A stretch of 64,000 nt of DNA from Prorocentrum cordatum (GCA_963575745.1 CAUYUJ010020273.1:83104-147103); one strand, 5' to 3'; counted from the first letter of the stretch, positions 10,746 through 22,589 are shown. Notes: generated from the sequence alone by a model not told the origin. A program made the numbers and translations.

Positions 10746-11026
10746 GAACAGTGGACTAACATAAGCGCCTCAGAAGCGTCCTTCAGGAGTTGGTTGCGAA
10801 TGACCCGAGGTGGCCCGAGGGAATACTCAGCGTAGGTAAACTGCCGTCTGGTTCTGAAGAGCTTTTCCCGGGTTGAGATGAAGCCGTGCTGGTTTTACGT
10901 AAGATGACCTTTTAGGTTGGGAAAACCGGCTGCACCTGTTTGCAGGAACTGGTTGGAGTGTGCCCCTTCGAGTTGTAAGTTTTCGCCCTGGCTGCAAAAA
11001 GCTCGAACTCACCCCTACCCTGTCCT
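10746..11026. other. Unassigned sequence
   Basis: No recognisable feature. Confidence 0.4.
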
Positions 11027-11172
11027 CGTTTTCCTACTCCTCATCCCCCATCCATGCCCTCCTCCTCATCCTCCCTCCCCGTCCTCTTCCTCCTCCTCCT
11101 CCTCATCATCATCCTCCTCCTGACCATTCTCTCATTCCTTTACATCTTGAGTATCACAATCGTAAACATCCG

Positions 11173-11253
<81 letters not shown>

Positions 11254-11616
11254 TAACACCATCATTATCATGATCATCCGCACCATCATCATAATCACTA
11301 TATCACCATCACCATCATGAGGGTCAACATCATCATCATGACCAGCATGACAATACACATCATCATCAGCAGCGGCAACAGCAGCATCACCATCACACCA
11401 TCACCATCACCATCATCATAATCAGCCGCATTATCAGAAGCATGAGCATCACCATCGTCATCATCACCATCGCCATCATCGTCAGAAGCAGTATCATCCT
11501 CCTCATCAGCATCCTCATTAGCATCCTCATCTTCACCCTCATCCTCCTGATAAACATCAACATCATCATCGCCATCGTCATCATCATCGTTATCTTCATC
11601 CACCCCCTCCACACCC

Positions 11617-11662
<46 letters not shown>

Positions 11663-11670
11663 GATATGCT
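11027..11670. repeat. Compound (CTC)n-(ATC)n microsatellite
   Basis: A CTC-rich stretch (11,040-11,130) passes into a near-pure ATC tract (11,170-11,260) and then a degenerate ATC region to 11,670, all with the same strand polarity. His, Ile, Met and Asp runs in the frames are artefacts. Confidence 0.95.
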
Positions 11671-12149
11671 GCTTCGTTCGGCGGGGAACTGAGTTCTGTT
11701 AGCGATGGCTCGCTGCGATCAGCGGGCTGCTCCTCCGGAGCTCTGGGAGGGGGGCGGAAGGCCCCCTCCGAAGAAGAAGCAACACACTACAAGTTGAAAC
11801 ATCTTTTAATGCGGGATCCCCATGCCCCCATTACACAGGGGTTGCATTGCATCTAGAGGCTCTCGCGAGAGACAACAGGGAACGAGCGAGCGCGAAGTTG
11901 AAAAGTTCTTGCATTTTGCAATGAGAATTGTGCGACTGCGCCCATCGCTACTTCTCCCGCGCAGGTGCAGATGCGGGAGGCCTGTTTTGCAGCAGACGCT
12001 CGTTCGACTGGCACGCGCGCGCTCGAGCACAGCAACATCCCCAGGTTCACGGCCAACGAACATGCATATACACCTGCGCCTCCACGGCGCTCCGATCATG
12101 CATCTGTCGCTCACAAATGTGGTCACAAAATCTGTTGGGATTTCATTGA
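11671..12149. other. Unassigned sequence 3' of the DIRS-like relic
   Basis: No gene recognised. It lies just downstream (minus-strand sense) of the tyrosine recombinase relic, so it may hold that element's 3' end, but no terminal repeat was found. Confidence 0.4.
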
Positions 12150-12539
12150 TTTGACTTCAGAGGTATGACCACACACGGCTTCCTTGCGGCATCTCGAGAC
12201 AACGCGAGCATGCCAGGACGCCGATGCAAGCCTGCTCAACCTCTCGGCAAACCGCCGCTTGCTTGCCCCCGCCACCGCAGGCGACAAGAACAGCGCGGCC
12301 GCCTCCGCCCGCCGCGCGCGCGCCAACAGGCGGCGCTCGACAGGCGCGCCCAGCCGCTCATCGCCGAGCGCGTCGCCGCGCCGCGTCCAGGCGGGCGCGC
12401 CCTGCGCGGCCAGGCGGGACCCGACGCCGGCCAGGCGGTCGCCGATCAGGAGCGCCTTGCTCCGCGCTTCGAGGGCTGGACGCCCCCTGGCAGCGGCGCC
12501 GCACGGCCCAGCGCCGAGGCGGGCTCCAGCCCGCTGGCC

Positions 12540-13325
12540 CAGGCGCGCCCTCTTCTCGTAGCGCGCCATGTTATTCAACTGGCGCCCGCCGCTCCTGCGC
12601 TGCAGTTCTGCCTGGATGCGCTCGCCGCTGGCGCGGTCGATGCTGGCGCCTGAACGCCGCGCCTGGCATGGCGCGACCCGCCTCAGCTGTCGAGGGCCGC
12701 AAGTGCCCATGATTTCGCGCAGCAGCGTGGGGTGGTCGAACGGCCGCGCCGGTTTGCGAGCGCTCAGCTCCTGCACCCTGCTCAAGACTGGGCCCGGCCA
12801 CAGCAACCACGACGAGCCTGGCCCACACTTCGGTCGAACTCGCCGACCTTGTCGGGAGTGGCCGGCTCTCGGGGGCGCACGAGAGACCCTGGTGCCGACT
12901 TCCCGCGCGCGGCTTCCTGGTGCCGGCGGGGCGCTGCCTGGCGAGCGGCGTCGAAGCAGCCAGCGCCACGAACACCGCCATCATGCGGTGGTCCCCCCCC
13001 ACACCGAGGCGCGCCTCGGGACGCGCTGGATGGTCGGCGGATCGGGCAAACATGCACGTCCAGGTGTGGGCCGCTTCCAGCCCTTCTGCGCCTTCCACAT
13101 TCGCGGCAGCGCCTCGGCCCCCAGTCGCCCGCACTTCGGGTAGAAGTGGTTCACCGCGGCCGCCCCGCGCACGCCCGTCGAGGCCCGATCGCCCTGCAGG
13201 TGGAGGGAGGTGAAGCAATGCGCCAGGCTAGCGCCGATCGTCGCCGACAGCAGGTCGAGGAAGTCCTGGCGGCCACACCTCACCTTCTGCTGCTCGAGCA
13301 CCCGCTGGTACTGAACCCTCACTCG
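12540..13325 (-). pseudogene. Tyrosine recombinase (YR) relic
   Basis: Four frames must be joined. From 13,325: RVQYQRVLEQ, ASTGVRGAAAVNHFYPKCG and MWKAQKGWKR, the N-terminal helical core-binding type. From about 12,984: MMAVFVALAASTPLAR. From about 12,931: GSLVRPREPATPDKVGEFD. From 12,806: LWPGPVLSRV, RPFDHPTLLREIM, QARRSGASIDRASGERIQAE and LQRRSGG...MARYEKRARL. The last part matches the catalytic end of the phage-integrase fold: the Arg before the H-x-x region, a second basic/Trp region, and a terminal RY..K that would supply the nucleophilic Tyr. The usual LRHGG reads ARRSG here, so the His is lost. At least three frameshifts mean no activity. Confidence 0.75.
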
Positions 13326-13974
13326 CGGTGTCACGTCGCCGCTTCGCTCGCCCAGACAGCGCCCGCTGTCGCTTGGCAGCGGAGGCGACCTCGGACCCGC
13401 TGGGAGCGCCGCTCGAGGTCGGATCGACTGATCGAGCCCGCTTTCCAGCGACGCGCCTTCGGGTGGCGGCAGACTGCGGCCCTGCTGCCAACTCCAGGCA
13501 CGGTGTCCGGGACCCCGCGGCGGGGGTGACGTGAGCGAGACTCGACTGAAGCACGGCGGGCTTCCTCTCGCCCCGCCTTGACACCAACTCCCGTGTCGGC
13601 ACCCTCGGGCGAGGCGCTCCGGCGGGCCCGGCCGTTCCAAGGGCCCCAAACAGGCGTGGCAGCTCGCGCCGGGGCGGCAGAAGCAGCCGCGGCAATTTGA
13701 ACCCAAATGTCTACGGCCTGAGCTGGAGAGGTGGGATAATCACTGCATGCAGAATGGAATTCGCACTCGGAACTTACATTATCATAGCTGCAAGACGCAC
13801 CCGACTTCATATCTGACACAGGTTCTGAGCGCCGGCAGCACGAGGGGGTCACGGGGCGTGCACAAACATGGAGAGGGTTCAAATAAGCTCGCGGTTCCGA
13901 TTTGTCTTCGGCCCCAAAGCTCGACTCAGGAGGAGGAGGGGGATAGGCAGGTAGAGAAGGATTTATCAGACGCG

Positions 13975-14543
13975 TTAGAATCTTCGAAGTCCACCTTCGG
14001 CCCGCGACCCCCCATCACTGCTGTCTTGCTCGATCGAGACCCAACGGACTATGGCCCTCGAATTCCGACTCAGAAGGCAGGCCGTGAATTTGCGGATCTG
14101 CCTCAGAATCGCGAGACTCCGACATCTACTTTTATTGCATGCCAGAGCAACACCGAGACTGTCGACTGGCAAGATCTGCCTGGCATGGAAACCGGAACGA
14201 GTGAACTTGCACTCTAGAATGCCGATGTGCTCATTTCATGCCCATGTTCCCTGTCCTATATTGAGCCAGCGCTGATAAGACAGGAGCTCATTAGGCACCT
14301 CGCAGAAGTTGGGACCCATCTCGTACACCCCCCTCTGGGCTGCGCGAATCCGACCAAGAGTTTCTCCCCCTCGCCCGCGCGCGGCATGGCGCCACCCTCT
14401 TTCGCGGGCGCGAACTCTCCGAGACCCGCCGCGGCGAGGGCCGAGCGACAGACCTCGACGCCCATCTCAATCCTGAACCGCCACCTCTCACGACAACGGC
14501 CCACGGCGTTGACGGCGTCGTGATCCCAGAAGCTTCCAGCCAT
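13975..14543 (-). pseudogene. RNase H relic of the DIRS-like element
   Basis: At 14,172-13,975 the minus strand encodes VDSLGVALACNKSRCRSLAI and then VRWVSIEQDSSDGGSRAEG, the VD(N/S)LS..LA..K and V.W(V/I)..E.N.AD..SR pattern of retroelement RNase H C-terminal halves. Upstream in another frame, 14,543-14,256 gives AVGRCRERWRFR and EKLLVGFAQP, the usual linker before RNase H in this element type. The two pieces are in different frames, and the segment between them (14,255-14,173) is unreadable as protein. Confidence 0.65.
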
Positions 14544-14600
14544 CCCGCGCCCGTTCTTCCAGGCATCCGAGCACTGTACCCACTGGTTGCAGGGGGGCCA

Positions 14601-16548
14601 TCAAACCAGGACCACCACGGGTGCCAGCCCTCCGAAGGCCAGCAACTCCCCGCGACACGCATCGCAGAATGGAGCCGACTCTTCATTCAAGTTTGCGACG
14701 AATCGGTAGCAAGCGCGAATTACAGAAGGCGCTGGGCGACGCACCGGGCCTAGATCCGCGCGACGCCCCAGTAGGACGCGATGACCATCGCCTCGAACAG
14801 CCCGAAGCTGAAGAAGACCGACGATACCCTGGCGCACCCTCCAGAGCATCTCGAGCGATGGCTGCGTCTGAAGCCTCCGCCCGCCCCCATCCACGCCGAG
14901 CTCCTCGATGCCGTCGCTCCGAACTTCTCGTCCGTGCACCTTCAGGCCCGCGGACTCGCGCGCCTGCGCCAGCTCGCCCGGGCCGCTGCTGGCGCGGCCC
15001 CCGCTCTGCCCAATCATGCCCGCGTTGCCGACGCACGCGCAGCGCCCCCCTGCTCCGAGCCAGCGCCCATCCTGAGCACCAGCGGCCTGCGTCTCTCAGG
15101 GGCGCGCCGTCTCGGAGGCCCGAGGCGAAATGGCAGCGGAGCTCGGTCGCGCTCCGGGACAGGCACGGGCCCCAGGCGCACCCCGTCAGCAGCGCCTCGG
15201 GGATTGGGTAGAGCACGTCGTCGCAGCTCAGTCTGCGGCCCTTCAGCACGGCGCCGTCGAGCCTGACATCGCCCGCCTTGATGGCGGGCAGCCCGAGGAG
15301 CCGCTTCATCCACGGGGGGGGGCGCACGCGGTGAAACGCGCCCATGGCGTCCGCCACGCCCGCGGAGAACTCAACCGGATGGAGCGCCGCTTGAAAGGCG
15401 GCCTGAAAATGGCACCCGGCGCCCCCCGCGTCCTCGAGCTCGAAGGCCGACAGGCCCTCCGTCATCAACGCCTCCACCGATGGGGGGTCTGTCAGCAAGG
15501 TAATGCTTCGGCGGCAATGAAGAATCGCGCGCGTCTTCTCCCCCCCATTCCTCCACGCGAAGAAGACCCCCGCAATCTCCGAGACCTGGCGCGCGAACGA
15601 CACCAAGCCGCGCTTAGCGAAGCCCCTAGCAAAATCGCCGCACCGACGTCGGCTCCGCACAAGCGTCGGCTCGCTGAAGGGCACCCGCGGCCAGCGCTCC
15701 AGCGTCTGGCGAAGACTCTCACGGCCCCGCGGCACGCGCACGCCTTGCCCATCCACGCACTGGCGCGCTCGGCCCCGAAGCAGCTCTTGAAGCGCGGGCG
15801 CCCCGGCGACGCCCCCGGGAAGCGACGGGGGCCCAGGTCGGAAAGGGGCGAGCACGTCCTCTGGTGGGCCGCCAGGGCACGGCGACCTCCCACGCATCAA
15901 CTCCCGCGGGGCTAAATGCGGAGGCCGCAGCTCCACCCCTCGCATCGGCTGCGCGACGTCGTCCACCCGCCCACCGATGCGCCGCAGGACGCCGAGCTGC
16001 ATGTCCGACACGGGCGCGGTGGCAGACCCCGCGGGCGCCCCCGCCCGCCAGTTGAGGCTGCAGATAGCCTCGTTCACCAGCGCATCACGGCGCCGCCGTC
16101 GTCGAACACGAGCGCGACTCCTCCCCGATACCTCCTGGCTCGCCTGCTCTCCCGCCCCTGGCGGCGGAAAGACGTCGCGAGCCCCTTCCCTGGGCGGCGG
16201 CCCAGGGGGGCCCTGTGTCACCGACGCCGCGGGCGGGGCCAAGTCCAGCGGCGAACTCGTCAAGCGCAATCGTGAGCCTCCCGACGCGTCCGCGCCGGAA
16301 GGCTTCTTGGGCGGCTCCGCAAGCTTCTTCGACTGCGCGTCGCCCTTCCCGCCCCCGTTGACAGACATGAACCTGTTGGCTCCAAAGAGGCCGCGGACTT
16401 GGGCGTTCAGGAACTCGGTGTCCTCCTTCGCCCTCTTCGCCCCGAAACTTCGCAGCTCCGGTGCCACCACATGTCCAGGGCCGTACTCGCCAGTGAGATA
16501 GCGAGCCTTCCGCCAGCTGGAAGGGAGCTCCTGAAACGGGATGGGCAT
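14601..16548 (-). pseudogene. Reverse transcriptase relic of the DIRS-like element
   Basis: A 621-codon minus frame from 16,548 contains TGEYGPGHVVAPEL (residue about 20), then RT-like sequence at residues about 300-470: KTRAILHCRRS, GVADAMGAFHRVRPPPWMKR, LKGRRLSCDDVLYPIPEALL and TGCAWGPCLSRSATE. These match the positions of RT motif A (normally VAD..D.FH; the second Asp is altered to Gly/Ala), the YP.P...(P/T)(M/G) turn and motif B. From 15,017 another frame carries on with LKVHGREVRSDGIEELGVD, SLEMLWRVRQGI and SVIRACYRFVA, the thumb and connection region. Motif C falls in the frame-shifted gap at about 15,140-15,020 and was not found. The remainder of the 621-codon frame past about residue 470 is out of frame with the element. 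Confidence 0.7.
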
Positions 16549-16559
16549 CAGAGATCACC

Positions 16560-17830
16560 TGTATCCGCCTGGCTGCTCGTTCCATGGATCGGAGACCCCC
16601 TAGGTTCAGCTGGCCGTAGCTGCCAGCCAGCTGCAGGCATTGGCAGAGCACCTCGGGCTCATGGTAGATGCGGCCCTGGCGCTCTACGCAATGCTCGCGG
16701 CTCTACTCGGCCAGCCAGCTCAGCGGGTCGTCCCCGTTCATGCACATGGCCTTCGCGAGGAAAACCGCCGAGACTGGCTCGTCGACAGGATCATCCGCGG
16801 ACGACCCTATCATCTGCACCTCCTCCCCTATCGCGCGGCCACCACCTGGCGTCATCAGCGTCCAGATGATCTCGCCCACGAGAACGTCCGCTGGTCGCCA
16901 AGGTCGATCGACCCTGGGCGGGCGGAGCAGAAGAATAAGACCCAGTCGTACTCTTCTCTCGTCAAGCGCGTGCTCGGGCCAGTCGTCCTCAGCCTGCCCG
17001 CGAGCCGCCTCGACGTCACAGCAGCCCTTGCACAGGGCCAGCACGCGCTCCAAGCTCAGACTCGCTCTCAACATATACAGACGCCGTGCACCCAGAGCGG
17101 AGTAGCCCACATCAGGGAGGGGTCGAGCTCCACTGGGTCCGTTCTCGGGGTCGCTCCTGTCCAGTCGCTCCTGCTAGACAGAGGCCGCCGTCGGGAGAGA
17201 GCACCCGCCACGATGCCTCGTCCTCTTTGCCTACTCCATCGCCACGGAATCGGTGTCCAGGCCCGATGAGCACCCTCTCGTGGTCCAGGTCGTCATCACT
17301 GTAGCCGACACGGACCCGCGAGCCCACGTCTGCCTCAGTCCAGAACTCCTGCTCCCCTGCGGCGAGGAGCAGCGGCACGAGCGCGTGGGCCATCTCCGCG
17401 GGCCTCCGCTGGAGCTGCACGTCGACACCAGCGATGCACCCGCTACAACCCTCCTCCGATCAGCTGGCTCAGCCACCACACCAACGGTCCTGACAACGCC
17501 AGGGGCTCCCAGCTGCTCCGCTCCTCCACGGGGCAAGTCAGCGGCTCGACGACGGAGCACTTCGGTTCCGAGCTGATGGCCTCCCACCCAAGAGTCGGGG
17601 GAGGCGGTGGCGGCGGCCCGCTCGCCGACACGTTGCGGTCGGCCTCCAGCTCACGTTCCCACGCCTCGCGGAGCAGGTGCTGTTGGCCGATCTGAGTGAG
17701 CTCCAACCGGAGAACCACCCAGAATGGGAGGTTCGACGCGGCATGCGCCAGCATGTCGCCCTCGAACCAAAGAGGGCCGCTGTCGCAGACAAACCTGCAG
17801 GCATGCAAACCAACGACACCCCACTCCCCG
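16560..17830 (-). pseudogene. N-terminal region of the DIRS-like relic
   Basis: Minus-strand frames at 17,820-17,443 (LHACRFVCDSGPLWFEGDML, LELTQIGQQHLLREAWEREL), 17,420-17,112 (EQEFWTEADVGSRVRVGYSD), 17,110-16,703 and 16,651 onward (MLCQCLQLAGSYGQLNLGG) have globular composition, unlike the flanking microsatellite. They sit directly upstream of the RT on the same strand. I link them to the element by position and by partial resemblance to N-terminal polyprotein text of this RT type. No gag domain could be named. Confidence 0.45.
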
Positions 17831-17854
17831 CTACTCATGTCCGTGCACGCACCC

Positions 17855-17880
17855 CCTATGGTCATCATCATCCTCGGCAT

Positions 17881-17911
<31 letters not shown>

Positions 17912-19813
17912 ACCACCATCATCATCATCAGCAGCATCAGCATCATCATCAGCATCATCATCGTCAGCATCAGCATCAGCATCATTTATGATCAGCATCA
18001 TCATCATCATTATCATCATCATGATCGTGCTCATGCTCGTCCTCATACTCCTCCTCCCCCTGCTCATCATCATCATCATCAACAACAACATCATCATTAG
18101 CATCGTCGCAACCATCATCATCATCAGTATCATCAGCATCATCAGCATCGTCGTCATCATCGTCGTCATCCGCATCGTCATAGTCGTCATCAGCATCATC
18201 ATCATCAGCAGCATCAGCATCATCATCACACTCACCCTTATGCTCATGCAAAGCCTCCTCCTCCTCATCATCATCACCATCGTCACAATCATCATCATCA
18301 TCACCATCATCAGCATCATCATCAGTATCATCAGCATCATCAGCATCGTCGTCACCATCGTCGTCGTCATCCGCATCGTCATAGTCGTCATCATCATCCG
18401 CAGCAGCAGCATCAGCATCAGCATCATCAGCATCATCATCATCATCATCATCATCATCACACTCACCCTTATGCTCATGCAAAGCCTCCTCCTCCTCATC
18501 ATCATCCTCACCATCGTCGCAATCATCATCATCATCATCGTCATCGTCATTATCATCTTCCTCATGCTCATCATCAGCACCAGCATCGTCATCAGCATCA
18601 TCATCGTCAGCATCATCATCATCATCGTCATCGTCATCATCATCATCCTCATGCTCATGGCCATCCTCTTCCCCCCCCCTCATTATCCACCCTCTCCTCC
18701 GCAACATCATCAGCATCATCATCGTCACAATCACCATCACCAGCATCATCATCACCATCACCATCATAGTCAGCATCATCATGATCGTCATGAACATCGT
18801 CATCATCAGAGGCTGCATCAACATCGTGACCATCGTCAGCATCATCAGAATCATCATGATCATGGTCGCAAGCGTCATCATCATCAGCATCATCATCATC
18901 ATCATCAGCATCACCATCGTCATCGTCATAGTCATCATTCTCACGCTCATGCTCATCCTCACACCCCTCCTCCTCGTCCTCCTTCCCCATCAACATCGTC
19001 ATCAGCATCAGTTTCGTCATCAACATCATGGTCATCATCATCAGCAGCATCATCGTCATCATCATCAACATCATCGTCATCATCGTCATAATGGTCGTCG
19101 TCATCAGCATCATGCTCATGATCATGCTCATCATCATCCTCCTCATCATTATTATCAGCATCGTCACCAGCATCATCAACATCATCACCATCATCATCAA
19201 CATGATCATCAGCATCATCATTACCATCATCATCGGCATCATCGTAACCATCACCATCAGCATCAGCATTACCATGATCAGCATCATCAGCATCGTCATC
19301 AGCATCGTCATCAGCATCAGCATCATCATAATCATCATCACCATCATCAGCATCACCATCATCATCACAATCACCATCAACCTCAGCATCACCATCATCA
19401 ACATCATCATCACCATAACCATCACGATCATCATAAAGTGGTGATGTTTGCGACTGTGGTGATGATGATGAAAGTGGTGATGATGAGGATGATGCTGGTG
19501 ATGATGGTGGCGATGGCGATGGTGATGGTGATGCTGATGCTGATACTGATGGTGACGGCGATGATGATGAGGATAATGGTGATGATGATGGTGCTGATGC
19601 TGATGGTGATGATGATGAAGATGGTGATGGTGACAATAATGATAATGATGAGCATGATGATGATAATGATAATTGTGATGTCTCTCATGATTAATGATGA
19701 TTGTGATGGTGATGCTACTGATGATAATGATGCTGGCAATGATGGGAATCATGATGATGATGGTGATTGTGATGGTGATGTTGATGGTGGTGATGATGAC
19801 TGTGATGAGGATA

Positions 19814-19844
<31 letters not shown>

Positions 19845-20104
19845 GGATGCTGATGATAATGATGATGATGATGGTAGTGGTAATGGCGGTCATGAGAACG
19901 AAGATGAGGATGAGGACGAGGATGGTGATGATGATGATGAGGATGAGGATGAGGGTGAGGGTGATTGTGACGATGAGGATGAGGATGAGGATGAGGATGA
20001 GGATCAGGATGAGGATGAGGATGAGGATCAGCATCAGGATGGGGGTGATGATTAGGATGAGGACGAGGATGATGATGATGAGGATGAGAATGAGGATGAG
20101 GATA

Positions 20105-20167
<63 letters not shown>

Positions 20168-20237
20168 GTGATGATGACGGTGGTGGTGGTGGTCGTGGTG
20201 GTGATGTGGTGTTGATGGTGATGCTGCTGCTGATGGT
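17855..20237. repeat. 2.4-kb (ATC)n/(GAT)n microsatellite with polarity switch
   Basis: From 17,855 to about 19,437 the plus strand reads CAT/ATC triplets with CGT, AGC and ACC variants. From about 19,438 to 20,237 it reads GAT/GGT/GAG triplets, the reverse complement. Higher-order structure is present: the phrase CTCACCCTTATGCTCATGC recurs at 18,231 and 18,462 (231 bp apart), and CGTCGTCATCCGCATCGTC at 18,161 and 18,362. Long His, Ile, Met and Asp frames are artefacts. Confidence 0.95.
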
Positions 20238-20582
20238 GAGGGGTCAGGAGTCCTGACGGCTTCTGGGGCGGGGTCCCGGGGGTGGTCCGGGGGGGTTGGT
20301 CCTGGGGGTGGTCCGGGGGGGGTCCCGGGGAGGGGCCAGGGAGGGGGGGCCCTGGAGCGCGCCCTGGGGGAAGCCCACCACAAGGGGTGCTCCCCGTTGG
20401 CAGGCCCTCGACTCAGCAGGGACTCACCACGGGCACCGTGTCATGGCAGCCCGCTCGCAGACCTGGCAGCGTGGTCCCTCGTCCCTGCCGCGGGCCCACC
20501 CTGGCGAGCTAGTCGGCCGCGGCGCTCGGCGGCTGCGCTGCGGGCGTACGTCGCGCTCGGGCGCTGCTCCGCGGCCTCGTGG
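20238..20582. other. G-rich stretch, no gene
   Basis: At 20,262-20,352 phrases such as GGTCCGGGGGG and GTCCTGGGGGTGGTCC repeat, giving many G-runs of four to eight with quadruplex potential. The rest is GC-rich and unassigned. Confidence 0.55.
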
Positions 20583-20830
20583 CGATGACGCTAGCCGACG
20601 ATTGCCGACGCTGACAGACGCCAAACAGACGCTAAAACAGCGCTAAGCGACGCTGAGCGACGCGAAACGACGCTAAATCGATGCTAAACGACGCTAGATC
20701 GACGCCAACCGACGCCAACCGACGCTAGCCGACGCAAACTGACGCTCGCGCTGTTCGCTGGCATGCGAATCGATGCCGGCCGACGCCGGACGACGCTAAA
20801 TCCACGCTGGTCGATGCTACACGAGCGCGC
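20583..20830. repeat. Degenerate decamer array (CGACGCTAAA)n
   Basis: CGACGCTAAA, CGACGCTGAG, CGACGCCAAC and similar ten-base units repeat for about 240 bp, with slips of a few bases. No coding meaning. Confidence 0.85.
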
Positions 20831-20930
20831 CTCCCTCAACTGCCGAACGCCAGGCGCGCGAGAAGGCACTCCAGAGACGGGCTTTCGAGGCCACGCAAGG
20901 CTCCCATGGTTTGCGGCGCGCGGAGGGTAA

Positions 20931-21060
20931 CAGGGGGAAGGGGGAAGGCTTCTGAGAACGAGGCTGCTTCTCAGAAGGCGCGGGCCTTACATCTACAGGC
21001 AAGGCCCGCGCCTTCTAAGAAGCAGGGGTACTTCTGAGAAGCCTTCCCCCCTCCCCCTAC
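20931..21060. mobile_element. Fold-back element, family A copy 1
   Basis: A near-complete palindrome. The left arm (20,932-20,988) has GGGGGAAGGCTTCTGAGAA and ends AAGGCGCGGGCCTT. The right arm (21,001-21,059) starts AAGGCCCGCGCCTTCT and ends with the complement of the outer arm. A 12-base loop separates the arms. A second copy lies at 46,926-47,060 in the same orientation. No coding capacity; a non-autonomous fold-back or MITE-like element. Confidence 0.8.
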
Positions 21061-21780
21061 CTGGGGAGACCAAAAAGGTACCGATACCGCTACTCCCCAG
21101 GCCTCTTCTGGGGTGCGTTCTGACCAGGATTTCGAAACGAATTCGGGGGTCGCGACGAGGGCCTCCCAGGAGGCCCCGAAAGGCGAAAGCAAGGGAAGGG
21201 CAGCGGCGATGCATCTGCGACGTCGGCGATGCAGCGGAGACGTCGACTCGAAGCAAATCGGGCCCCACATCGAGCCGCATCGGCGACGCATCGGCGGTGC
21301 GGCGCGACCCTCCGACCCCATCTACTCCGACCCCATCTGGGAGGCCTTAGGTATCGATATCTTAGCTGCCCCGATACGCCACACGCAACACGTAGCGTCG
21401 ACTGAAAACGTAAGGTCTGACGCGACGCGTTCGCCAAAATGTGGGCAATACGTCGAGACAACACCCCTCTGCGCATGGAAGACATGGGCAATTTGCTGCG
21501 GATGCGCACGCCGTGGGGTGCAGCTTCGTAGAGGCTGCCGCCCGCGCGGTCGAACCGCGTGCCGCGGCTACGCGGGCGCCGCCGTCCGCTGCCCCTGCAG
21601 TGCCGCGAGCCGGCCCTTGACTACCTTCCAGACCACCCCAACCCAACCCGAAGACCCGAATCTCGGGTGGGGGGGGGGGTAAGGGTTCCACGTGTGCTTT
21701 TTCTCGATGTTTCCCGACACCCCCCCCACTGGAAATCGAGGGTAAATCGGAGCCTTCGGGTTGGGTTGGGGTGGTTTGGT

Positions 21781-21785
<5 letters not shown>
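21061..21785. other. Unassigned sequence with a dispersed repeat at 21,285-21,350
   Basis: Open frames here lack any domain. At 21,285-21,350 the text CGGTGCGGCGCGACCCTCCG with ACCCCATCTACTCCGACCCC matches 57,395-57,455, so part of it is a dispersed repeat. G-runs and C-runs flank at 21,668 and 21,718. Confidence 0.5.
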
Positions 21786-21811
<26 letters not shown>

Positions 21812-22222
21812 GAGGAGGAGGAGGAGGAGGAGGAGGAGGAGAGGGCGGAGGAGGGGAAGGGGAGAGGGGGAGGAGGAGGAGAGGAGGAGGAGGAGGGAGG
21901 AGGAGGGAGGCCTCCTGCACGTGAGGCCCATCCCCCGGCGCCTTTCGCCCAGCTGCTGACCGTGCTCAGCGTCCTGCGGCTGGAGAGCCCAGAGAGCCGA
22001 CCCACGGGCCGGCGGCGCGGATCCGCGGACGCCCGCGGCGCTTGCACGGCAGGCCCCTCCTCCCCTCCTCCTCTCCTCCTCCTCCTCCCCTCCTCCTCCT
22101 CCTCCACCTCCTCCTCCTCCTCCGCCTCCTCCCCCTCCTCCTCCTCCTCCTCCCCCTCCTCCTCCTCCTCCTCCTTCTCCTCCTCCTCCTCCTCCTCCTC
22201 CTCCTCCTCCTCCTCCTCGCCC
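21786..22222. repeat. Inverted microsatellite: (GAG)n, spacer, (CTC)n
   Basis: A GAG tract at 21,786-21,915 and a CTC tract at 22,060-22,222 are reverse complements separated by about 145 bp of unique GC-rich sequence. They could pair as one large hairpin. Confidence 0.9.
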
Positions 22223-22589
22223 GCAGCGTGCTGCAGCCGCTGCTGGTGCTCGCGGAGAGGCCGCCGCGACAAAAAGTGGGCCTGCGCCCCTCCGGCCGCC
22301 TGGCGGGCCAGGGCGCCGGGCGCCGGTCACCGCCGCGAGCAGCACCCTCCCAGACCCCCGACGCCGCGGCTTGCCAGACGAAGCCAGGACGAGGACAAAC
22401 TCGGGTGAGGATAGGTCGAGAATCTCTGTGATCCGGCGGCTCTGGGATGTCTCGGGGGCCGCGGCCTTCCCAGAGCGTTCCAGAACGCTCTGGGAGCGAT
22501 CCAGGACGCGCTAAAAACGGACTTCTCCTCGTCCTAGCCCCGTCCGAATTTGTTCATGGCTTCTTGGGCCCCGCAAAGGTATATAGACC

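Larger units (their letters stand above)
12150..17830 (-). pseudogene. DIRS-like retroelement relic (RT, RNase H, tyrosine recombinase)
   Basis: Reading the minus strand from 17,830 down, coding-like fragments give an N-terminal region (17,830-16,560), reverse transcriptase (about 16,548-14,600), RNase H (about 14,540-13,975) and a tyrosine recombinase (about 13,325-12,540). RT, RNase H, then a tyrosine recombinase in place of an integrase is the layout of DIRS-order retrotransposons. All parts match a protein type I associate with dinoflagellate genomes (from memory). Many frameshifts break it, and RT motif A and the recombinase His are altered, so it is dead. The 5' side abuts the ATC microsatellite at 17,855. 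I found no inverted or split direct terminal repeats. The alternative is two unrelated relics inserted side by side, but shared strand, order and spacing argue for one element. Confidence 0.7.

Noticed and set aside
14683-16548. 621-codon minus frame as an intact gene
   Set aside because: Only residues about 20-50 and 300-470 match the RT polyprotein; the rest is out of frame, and the continuation lies in other frames.
17724-20055. Histidine-, isoleucine-, methionine- and aspartate-rich frames, which could be mistaken for metal-binding proteins
   Set aside because: Pure consequence of ATC/GAT triplets in different frames, with no flanking protein-like sequence.
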